This document shows positions 57,734-64,000 of a stretch of 64,000 nt of DNA, one piece after another. The notes under the pieces are model-generated. The model had not been told where the DNA came from. It saw nothing but the letters and a program-made list of their open reading frames with translations, and ran no database searches. A program made the translations under genes and the position numbers. This stretch comes from Microbacterium enclense (GTDB lineage: Bacteria > Actinomycetota > Actinomycetes > Actinomycetales > Microbacteriaceae): the NCBI GenBank assembly GCA_038182865.1, contig CP116226.1:3286001-3350000 (forward strand), given 5' to 3'. Numbering within the stretch: position 1 is the first letter of the stretch; each line of letters begins with the position of its first letter.

Positions 57734-59413
57734 TCAGTCGGCGAGCAGCTTGTCACGCACCTGCCGTCGCAGGACCTTGCCGATGAGCGACTTCGGGAGC
57801 TCGTCCACGATGACGATGCGGCGCGGGACCTTGTACGGCGTGAGGATCCCGCGAGCGAACGCCCGCACCGCCTCGACGTCGATGGCACCGGGTGTCGCGG
57901 GGACCACGGCCGCGACGACCTCCTCGCCCGAGTGTGCGCTCGGCAGTCCGACGACAGCCACATCGGACACCGACGGATGCTGTCGCAGGACGTTCTCCAC
58001 CTCGGTCGGAGCGACGTTGAAGCCGCCGGTGATGATGAGCTCTTTGATGCGATCGACGATCCGGACGAATCCGGCCTCATCGATCGTGACGATGTCTCCC
58101 GTGCGGAACCATCCGTCGGCGAACACCTCGGCCGTGGCTTCGGGTTTGCCGTAGTAGCCGGAGAAGACCTGCGGACCCCGGACGAGGAGTTCGCCGCGTT
58201 CGACGTCGACCTGCGGGTCGTCGGGGTCGACGACCCGGCACTCCGTGCCCGGGAGCGGGAGGCCGACGGTTCCGGCTACACGGTTGTCAGCGACCGGGTT
58301 GGCCATCAGCACGGGGGAGCATTCGCTCAATCCGTAGCCCTCCACCAGGTATCCGCCCGTGGCCTTCTCGAAGGGCACAACGAGGTCGTGCGGCAAGGCC
58401 ATCGCGCCCGAGATCGCTACATCGGTCCCCGCCAAAGACACGCCCTTGGCCTCGGCGGCCGCCAGCAGACGTTCAGCGATGGGCGGCACCAGCGGCAGGA
58501 ACGTCGCCGGATGCTTCTTCGTCACGGCCAGCACCAGGTCGGGGTCGAACTTCGGGAACAACACGAGGCGTGCCCCCATCGACATCGCGAAGGTGAGGCA
58601 GAGGGTCAGCCCGTACGCGTGGAACATGGGCAGCACCGCATAGACCACGCACCCTTCGCCGCGCACGATCTGCGGCACCCACGCGCGCGCCTGCGCAGCG
58701 TTGGCCAGAAGGTTCGCGTGCGTCAACATGGCACCCTTCGGGGTTCCGGTCGTTCCGCTCGTGTACTGGATGATGGCCAGATCGTCCGACGTCGGTCGAG
58801 GATGCGACTCCGCCAGCGGCGCGTGGCGAACGAGCTCTGCCCAGGTGGTGGCATCCGGGGTCTTCTCGGTCAGGGCGGCTCGGGCCTCGCGCGCCTTCGC
58901 GATCGGCAGTCGCAGTGCCACGCGTGTGCGGAGGGGCATCGCCTCGGTGACATCGACGGATACGAGAGTCGACACGCGGAGATCGGCGGGGAACTCCTGA
59001 ACCGTCCGGACGACCTTGCTCCAGACGATCGCGTGCTTCGCTCCGTGGTCTTCGAATTGCTTTCGCAACTCGCGGGGAGTGTAGAGGGGGTTGTGCTCCA
59101 CGACGACGGCGCCGAGGCGAAGGACGGCGTAGAACGCGACGATGTGCTGGGGGCAGTTCGGCAGCACGATCGCGACCGGGTCTCCGGCGCGCACGCCGTG
59201 CGCGGAGAGGGCGCCCGCGACGCGAGCGATCTGGGCCGACATCTCGGCGTAGGTCGTCTCGCGGCCGAAGAACTGCAGGGCCGGTGCGTCGGGATAGTCA
59301 CGGGATGAGGCGTCGACGATGTCGACCAGGGAACCGCTTTGGGGTTCCAGGTCTTCGGGGACACCGGCGGCGTAGCTGTGGGTCCAGGGACGGGGTGGAA
59401 CGAAGCTGGTCAC
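57734..59413 (-). CDS. Long-chain fatty acid-CoA ligase
   Basis: A 559-residue ANL-superfamily enzyme that activates fatty acids to acyl-CoA through an acyl-AMP. The P-loop is YTSGTTGTPKG at 217-227. Further motifs are GYGLSECSPV, then WFRTGDIVTIDEAGFVRIVDRIKELIITGGFNVAPTEVE, and the catalytic lysine in PKSLIGKVLRR near the C-terminus. Chain-length preference cannot be read. The GTG lies 6 nt after TAGGCT (complement of 59420-59425). It is divergent from gatCAB; the 178-bp gap holds both promoters. Confidence 0.93.
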   Translation of the reverse strand: MTSFVPPRPWTHSYAAGVPEDLEPQSGSLVDIVDASSRDYPDAPALQFFGRETTYAEMSAQIARVAGALSAHGVRAGDPVAIVLPNCPQHIVAFYAVLRLGAVVVEHNPLYTPRELRKQFEDHGAKHAIVWSKVVRTVQEFPADLRVSTLVSVDVTEAMPLRTRVALRLPIAKAREARAALTEKTPDATTWAELVRHAPLAESHPRPTSDDLAIIQYTSGTTGTPKGAMLTHANLLANAAQARAWVPQIVRGEGCVVYAVLPMFHAYGLTLCLTFAMSMGARLVLFPKFDPDLVLAVTKKHPATFLPLVPPIAERLLAAAEAKGVSLAGTDVAISGAMALPHDLVVPFEKATGGYLVEGYGLSECSPVLMANPVADNRVAGTVGLPLPGTECRVVDPDDPQVDVERGELLVRGPQVFSGYYGKPEATAEVFADGWFRTGDIVTIDEAGFVRIVDRIKELIITGGFNVAPTEVENVLRQHPSVSDVAVVGLPSAHSGEEVVAAVVPATPGAIDVEAVRAFARGILTPYKVPRRIVIVDELPKSLIGKVLRRQVRDKLLAD

Positions 59414-59579
59414 CCGGCCAGCCTAGGGCGCGTGCCGGAACGGCTGGGGGCTTTGTCCCCAACCGCCTCCGGGTGGGGGAGCGAAGGAAGTGGCGTCCGG
59501 CATGCCGGGAACTCTTGGAGTCCTCGTTCCCCGCAGGGTCGGACGTCCACACGCGACACGGCGCCGACCCGACGCGAAC

Positions 59580-59585
59580 TAGGAT
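59580..59585 (+). promoter_or_regulatory. -10 element TAGGAT of gatCAB
   Basis: TAGGAT ends 6 nt before the gatC GTG at 59592, the same leaderless geometry as elsewhere in this window. The rest of 59414-59579 shows only a short TGGGG/CCCCA hairpin and no gene. Confidence 0.55.
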
Positions 59586-59591
59586 CAGGGG

Positions 59592-59891
59592 GTGTCTGAA
59601 ATCACTCCTGATCTCGTGCGCCATCTCGGTGTGCTCGCCCGGATCCAGTTGAGCGACGAGGAGATCCAGAGCCTCACCGGCCAACTGGATGCCATCGTCG
59701 ACAACATCGCGAAGGTGTCCGAGGTGGCGACTCCCGACGTCGTCGCGACGAGCCACCCGATCCCGCTCGAGAACGTCTTCCGTCCCGACGTGGTGCAACA
59801 GCAGCTCACGCGTGAGCAGGTGCTGCAGAACGCCCCCGACCAGGCTGACGGCCGGTTCCGTGTCACCGCGATCCTGGGGGAGGAACAGTGA
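59592..59891 (+). CDS. gatC: Glu-tRNA(Gln)/Asp-tRNA(Asn) amidotransferase subunit C
   Basis: The small structural subunit that wraps around GatA and bridges it to GatB. The 99-residue protein has the family pattern VRHLGVLARIQLSDEEIQSLTGQLDAIVDNIAKV and the NVFRPDVV segment before a C-terminal FRVTAIL. The GTG start follows TAGGAT by 6 nt. It overlaps gatA by 4 bp (GTGA). Confidence 0.95.
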   Translation: MSEITPDLVRHLGVLARIQLSDEEIQSLTGQLDAIVDNIAKVSEVATPDVVATSHPIPLENVFRPDVVQQQLTREQVLQNAPDQADGRFRVTAILGEEQ

Positions 59892-61408
59892 GCGACCTCA
59901 CCCGTCTGACCGCGGCCGACTTGTCCGCCGCACTGAGGGCGAAAGATGTGTCGAGCGTCGAGGCCACTCAGGCGCACCTCGACCGCATCGCCGCCGTCGA
60001 CGGCGCTGTGCACGCCTTCCTCCATGTGAGCGACCACGCCCTCGAGGTGGCGGCCGACGTCGACCGCCGTCGTGCCGCCGGTGAGCAGCTGCACGAGCTC
60101 GCGGGTGTTCCTCTCGCCGTCAAGGACGTGCTCGTCACGACCGACATGCCCTCCACCAGCGGATCGAAGATCCTCGAGGGGTACCTGTCGCCCTACGACG
60201 CGACGGTCGTCGCGCGCTCGCGCGCCGCGGATCTCGTGCCGCTCGGCAAGACGAACATGGACGAGTTCGCCATGGGATCCTCGACCGAGTTCTCGGCATA
60301 CGGTCCCACGCACAACCCGTGGGACCTCGACCGCATCCCCGGCGGGTCGGGTGGTGGCTCCGCCGCGGCCGTCGCCGCCTTCGAGGCGCCGCTGGCCCTC
60401 GGCTCAGACACCGGTGGCTCGATCCGTCAACCCGCGCACGTCACCGGCACGGTCGGTGTGAAGCCGACGTACGGCGGCGTCAGCCGGTACGGCGCGATCG
60501 CGCTGGCATCCAGCCTCGATCAGGTCGGCCCGGTCACGCGCACGGTGCTCGACGCAGGACTCCTGCACGATGTGATCGGCGGATACGACGCGAACGACTC
60601 CACCTCCTTGTCCGACGCGTGGCCGTCGTTCGCCGCCGCCGCCCGCGAGGGCGCGACCGGCCAGGTTCTGAAGGGCCTCAGGGTCGGCGTGATCCGCGAG
60701 CTCGACGATCGCGGCTTCCAGAAGGGTGTCTCCGCATCGTTCCGTGCCGCTCTCTCCACCATGGAGGGGCACGGCGCCGAGATCATCGAGATCAGCGCTC
60801 CGCACTTCGAGTACGGCGTCGCGGCCTATTACCTGATTCTTCCCGCGGAAGCGTCGAGCAACCTGGCCAAGTTCGACTCCGTGCGCTTCGGGCTCCGCGT
60901 CACCCCGCAGGGCACGCCGACCGTCGAGAACGTCATGGCCGCCACGCGCGACGCGGGCTTCGGTCCCGAGGTCAAGCGCCGCATCATCCTCGGCACCTAC
61001 GCCCTGTCGGCCGGCTACTACGACGCCTACTACGGCAGCGCGCAGAAGGTCCGCACGCTCATCCAGCAGGATTTCGACGCGGCCTTCGGTCAGGTCGACG
61101 TCATCGCGACGCCTTCCGCCCCGACGACGGCCTTCCGCCTCGGCGAGAAGATCGACGACCCGCTGCAGATGTACCTGAACGACGTGACCACGATCCCCGC
61201 GAACCTCGCGGGCGTCCCCGGTATCTCGGTGCCGAGCGGTCTCGCCGCCGAAGACGGCCTGCCCGTCGGCATCCAGTTCCTCGCTCCCGCCCGCGAAGAC
61301 GCCCGGCTGTACCGCGTCGGTGCCGCGCTCGAAGCGCTGCTGGTCGATCAGTGGGGCGGACCGCTGCTGAACAAGGCCCCCTCCCTCACGAACGGAGCGT
61401 CGCTCTGA
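59888..61408 (+). CDS. gatA: Glu-tRNA(Gln)/Asp-tRNA(Asn) amidotransferase subunit A
   Basis: The glutaminase subunit that supplies ammonia to convert mischarged Glu-tRNA(Gln). The 506-residue amidase has the Ser-cisSer-Lys triad K79 (AVKDVLV), S154 (GGSGGGS) and S178 (DTGGSIRQPA), at the same positions as in well-studied Gram-positive GatA proteins. Such an enzyme implies that the organism lacks GlnRS. The gene overlaps gatC by 4 bp and gatB by 1 bp. Confidence 0.97.
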   Translation: MSDLTRLTAADLSAALRAKDVSSVEATQAHLDRIAAVDGAVHAFLHVSDHALEVAADVDRRRAAGEQLHELAGVPLAVKDVLVTTDMPSTSGSKILEGYLSPYDATVVARSRAADLVPLGKTNMDEFAMGSSTEFSAYGPTHNPWDLDRIPGGSGGGSAAAVAAFEAPLALGSDTGGSIRQPAHVTGTVGVKPTYGGVSRYGAIALASSLDQVGPVTRTVLDAGLLHDVIGGYDANDSTSLSDAWPSFAAAAREGATGQVLKGLRVGVIRELDDRGFQKGVSASFRAALSTMEGHGAEIIEISAPHFEYGVAAYYLILPAEASSNLAKFDSVRFGLRVTPQGTPTVENVMAATRDAGFGPEVKRRIILGTYALSAGYYDAYYGSAQKVRTLIQQDFDAAFGQVDVIATPSAPTTAFRLGEKIDDPLQMYLNDVTTIPANLAGVPGISVPSGLAAEDGLPVGIQFLAPAREDARLYRVGAALEALLVDQWGGPLLNKAPSLTNGASL

Positions 61409-62925
61409 TGGCGAAAGATGCGCTGATGGACTTCGACGAGGCGCTCGAGCTGTTCGAACCCGTCCTCGGCTTCGAGGTCCACGTCGAACTGAACACCGCG
61501 ACCAAGATGTTCTCCTCGGCCCCCAACCCGGCGAACGAGGCGAACCACGGAGCGGAGCCGAACACGCTCGTCGCCCCGGTCGACATGGGGCTCCCGGGTG
61601 CCCTTCCGGTCGTGAACGCCGAGGCGATCCGCTCCGCGATCAGCCTGGGCCTCGCCCTCGGCTGCTCGATCGCGCCGTCGAGCCGGTTCGCGCGGAAGAA
61701 CTACTTCTACCCCGACCTGGGCAAGAACTACCAGATCTCCCAGTACGACGAGCCGATCGCTTTCGAGGGCTCCGTGGAGGTCGAGCTCGAGGACGGCACG
61801 ATCGTCACGGTGCCGATCGAGCGCGCGCACATGGAGGAAGACGCCGGCAAGCTCACCCACATGGGCGGTGCGACCGGTCGCATCCAGGGCGCCGAGTACT
61901 CGCTGGTCGACTACAACCGCGCCGGCGTGCCGCTGGTCGAGATCGTCACCAAACCGATCTTCGGCGCCGAGCACTCGGCCCCGGCCCTCGCGAAGGCCTA
62001 CGTGGCGACGATCCGCGACATCGTGCGCGGCCTCGGCATCTCGGAGGCCCGGCTCGAGCGCGGCAACCTCCGCTGCGACGCCAACGTCTCGCTGCGCCCC
62101 CGCGGCCAGGAGAAGCTGGGCACGCGCACCGAGACCAAGAACGTCAACTCGATGCGCTCGGTCGAGCGCGCGGTGCGGTACGAGATCCAGCGCCAGGCAG
62201 CGATCCTGGCAAAGGGCGGCACGATCACGCAGGAGACGCGCCACTGGCACGAAGACACCGGGCGGACGTCACCCGGGCGCCCGAAGTCGGATGCCGACGA
62301 CTACCGCTACTTCCCGGAGCCCGACCTGCTGCCGGTCGTGCCCGCGCCCGAGCTGATCGAGGAGCTCCGGGTTGCGCTCCCCGAGCCGCCCGCCGCGCGC
62401 CGCCGCCGACTGAAGGCCGAGTGGGGCTTCACCGATCTCGAGTTCCAGGACGTCGCCAACGGCGGTCTGCTCGACGCGGTGGCCGAGACGATCGCCGCGG
62501 GCGCCGCTCCGGCCGCGGCTCGCAAGTGGTGGACGGGCGAGATCACCCGCGTCGCGAACGCGCAGGAGCGCGACGCCGCCGATCTCGTCTCGCCCGCGAA
62601 CGTTGCCGCGCTGCAGGAGTTGGTGGATGCCGGCTCCCTCACCGACAAGCTCGCGCGTCAGGTGCTCGAGGGCGTCATCGCCGGCGAGGGGACGCCGCAG
62701 GAGGTCGTGGACGCCCGCGGTCTCGCGGTCGTGTCCGACGACGGCGCTCTCATCGCGGCAATCGACGAGGCCCTCGCCGCACAGCCCGACGTGCTCGCGA
62801 AGATCCGCGACGGCAAGGTCCAAGCTGCCGGCGCGGTCATTGGAGCGGTGATGAAGGCGATGAAGGGCCAGGCCGACGCCGCCCGCGTGCGCGAACTCGT
62901 CCTGGAGCGGGCCGCCGCCCAGTAG
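61408..62925 (+). CDS. gatB: Glu-tRNA(Gln)/Asp-tRNA(Asn) amidotransferase subunit B
   Basis: The tRNA-binding and kinase/transamidase subunit. The 505-residue protein has FEVHVELNTATKMFSSAPN, the KNYFYPDLGKNYQISQYD signature and RSDANVS-like RCDANVSLRP. The C-terminal YqeY-like helical tail ends MKAMKGQADAARVRELVLE. Its ATG overlaps the gatA stop by one base. A GGATGCC-containing terminator follows. Confidence 0.97.
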   Translation: MAKDALMDFDEALELFEPVLGFEVHVELNTATKMFSSAPNPANEANHGAEPNTLVAPVDMGLPGALPVVNAEAIRSAISLGLALGCSIAPSSRFARKNYFYPDLGKNYQISQYDEPIAFEGSVEVELEDGTIVTVPIERAHMEEDAGKLTHMGGATGRIQGAEYSLVDYNRAGVPLVEIVTKPIFGAEHSAPALAKAYVATIRDIVRGLGISEARLERGNLRCDANVSLRPRGQEKLGTRTETKNVNSMRSVERAVRYEIQRQAAILAKGGTITQETRHWHEDTGRTSPGRPKSDADDYRYFPEPDLLPVVPAPELIEELRVALPEPPAARRRRLKAEWGFTDLEFQDVANGGLLDAVAETIAAGAAPAAARKWWTGEITRVANAQERDAADLVSPANVAALQELVDAGSLTDKLARQVLEGVIAGEGTPQEVVDARGLAVVSDDGALIAAIDEALAAQPDVLAKIRDGKVQAAGAVIGAVMKAMKGQADAARVRELVLERAAAQ

Positions 62926-62930
62926 GACAC

Positions 62931-62984
62931 CGGATGCCACGCCCCTTCGTCGCAGCAGCGACGGGGGCGTGGCATCCGTCTTCC
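62931..62984 (+). terminator. Intrinsic terminator after gatB with GGATGCC stem
   Basis: CGGATGCCACGCCCC (62931-62945) pairs with GGGGCGTGGCATCCG (62964-62978). Inside it, CGTCGC and GCGACG form a second helix. TCTTCC follows. One arm contains GGATGCC and the other GGCATCC. Confidence 0.75.
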
Positions 62985-63049
62985 TCCGCGCAAGAAGAGC
63001 GACCGGGGGGAGGCGCCCCGATGTCGGAGGCCCGGGAGAGAATGGATGC

Positions 63050-64000
63050 ATGGGACGCGGAGACGGCACGGGGCGCATCGTCTCAGGGCCCGACGCGGAC
63101 GACACCGGCACCGGCATCCTGCACGTCGACATGGATGCCTTCTTCGCCTCCGTCGCCGTGCTCGATGACCCGTCCCTTGCGGGGAAACCTCTGATCATCG
63201 GCGGCTCCGAGGGGCGAGGCGTGGTGTCCAGCGCGTCATACGAGGCGCGTCGCTACGGCGTCAAGTCCGCCATGCCGGTTGCGATCGCTCTGCGTCTGTG
63301 CCCGACCGCCGTCGTCGTCAACCCGCCGTACCACCGGTACACCGAGATGTCGCGGCAGGTCATGGCGATCTTCCACGATGTGACGCCGCTGGTGGAACCG
63401 CTCTCGATCGACGAGGCCTTCCTCGATGTGCGTGGGGCGCGGCGATTGTGGGGGAGCCCGGGAAAGATCGCCCGCGACCTGCGTGCCCGGGTGAAGGCCG
63501 AGACGGGACTGACCTGCAGCATCGGCGTCGCGGCGACCAAGCACGTCGCGAAAATGGCATCCACCATCTCGAAACCCGACGGGCTGCTGGTCGTTGCGGA
63601 GGCGGACACCGAGGCCTTCCTCCGCCCGCGCTCGGTGCGCGCTCTGTGGGGCGTCGGACCCAAAGCCGCGGAAGCTCTCGAATCCCGCGGCGTCCGGCTC
63701 ATCTCCGACATCCTCGACACCCCACGCCCCGCGCTCGACCAGGTACTCGGGCCGGCGATGGGGGAGCGGATCTGGCACCTCGCCCGTGGGATCGATGCGC
63801 GGGAGGTGCACACCACACGCACCGAGAAGAGCATCGGCCACGAGGAGACCTTCCACACCGACATCTCCGACACGCGCACTCTGCATGTGGAACTACGACG
63901 CCTCGCCGATCGTGTCGGGGCACGTCTGCGAGCCCAGTATCACGAGGCCTCCACGATCTCGATCAAGGTGCGCTTCTCCGACTTCACGACCATCAGCCGG
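63050..64000 (+). CDS. dinB: DNA polymerase IV (DinB), 3' end outside window
   Basis: A Y-family translesion polymerase; 317 codons are visible and the rest lies past base 64000. The catalytic carboxylates are present: D27 in HVDMDAFFASV, and D121 and E122 in LSIDEAFLDV. The SYEARRYGVKSAMP and GVAATKHVAKMAST motifs and the start of the little-finger domain (SIGHEETF) follow. The ATG at 63050 gives a hydrophilic 20-residue N-terminal extension. It has its own transcription unit after the gatB terminator. Confidence 0.93.
   Translation, partial: MGRGDGTGRIVSGPDADDTGTGILHVDMDAFFASVAVLDDPSLAGKPLIIGGSEGRGVVSSASYEARRYGVKSAMPVAIALRLCPTAVVVNPPYHRYTEMSRQVMAIFHDVTPLVEPLSIDEAFLDVRGARRLWGSPGKIARDLRARVKAETGLTCSIGVAATKHVAKMASTISKPDGLLVVAEADTEAFLRPRSVRALWGVGPKAAEALESRGVRLISDILDTPRPALDQVLGPAMGERIWHLARGIDAREVHTTRTEKSIGHEETFHTDISDTRTLHVELRRLADRVGARLRAQYHEASTISIKVRFSDFTTISR

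Noticed and set aside
60319..61407. Upstream extension of gatB in the same frame through gatA
   Set aside because: It is the shadow of the conserved amidase gatA; gatB starts at the ATG overlapping the gatA stop.
1..64000. CRISPR arrays, insertion sequences, rRNA or tRNA genes, defence islands
   Set aside because: I found no regularly spaced repeats, transposase motifs, rRNA segments or cloverleaf-like sequences. Every gap over 300 bp was examined, and the only one without a gene (33701-34041) is explained as promoter and leader.

Overview
The window is high-GC, gene-dense chromosomal DNA from an actinobacterium, most likely a Microbacterium or another Microbacteriaceae. The basis is the gene order (DUF177-rpmF-rnc-mutM-smc-ftsY; ffh-rpsP-khpA-rimM-trmD-rplS-lepB-rnhB-DUF2469-yraN-comM-dprA-xerC-rpsB-tsf-pyrH-frr-cdsA), the GlgE glucan pathway, an ECF41 sigma factor, a zinc-free L32 and many starts that look leaderless. 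I see no rRNA, tRNA, CRISPR array, insertion sequence or prophage. Almost all of it is core genome.

Layout. 1-7330: DUF3515 lipoprotein (cut by the window edge), thiL, rsmD, recG, coaD, DUF177, rpmF, rnc, mutM. 7421-9156: a small accessory operon on the minus strand, consisting of a strong promoter, a 37-residue peptide with a near-perfect Shine-Dalgarno sequence, an 88-residue basic protein and a double-GNAT acetyltransferase. It is the least explained part of the window. 9281-14683: smc, ftsY, DUF2004 and an MSMEG_6728-like protein. 14691-18564: pit phosphate transporter, lipA, lipB and a divergent TetR gene with a palindromic operator. 18616-22117: ffh, an SGNH lipoprotein and a YbdK-type ligase. 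22312-31411: the S16/RimM/TrmD/L19/LepB/RnhB/ComM/DprA block, interrupted by a minus-strand map. 31516-38527: xerC, a DUF3060 lipoprotein, a degenerate M23 protein, rpsB, tsf, pyrH, frr, cdsA. 38524-44910: envelope and division proteins, a hydrolase, an AI-2E family exporter, a DUF8094-like protein and a thioredoxin-TPR protein. 44984-51356: glgX-glgE-glgB on the minus strand. 51405-57628: cysteine desulfurase, mnmA, an ECF41 sigma factor with its carboxymuconolactone-decarboxylase partner, and ligA. 57734-64000: an acyl-CoA ligase, gatCAB and dinB (cut by the window edge).

How the genes work together. Ribosome biogenesis and translation dominate (rpmF, rpsP, rplS, rpsB, tsf, frr, rsmD, rimM, trmD, map, mnmA with its sulfur donor, gatCAB). 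They are joined by the SRP pathway (ffh, ftsY, lepB), DNA repair and chromosome maintenance (recG, mutM, smc, ligA, dinB, xerC, dprA, rnhB), protein lipoylation (lipB, lipA) and GlgE-dependent alpha-glucan synthesis.

Two sequence-level patterns run through the whole window. First, a TAnnnT -10 box lies exactly 6-7 nt before at least 16 start codons, which implies leaderless transcripts. Second, the heptamer GGATGCC/GGCATCC is strongly over-represented and forms the stems of several intergenic hairpins.
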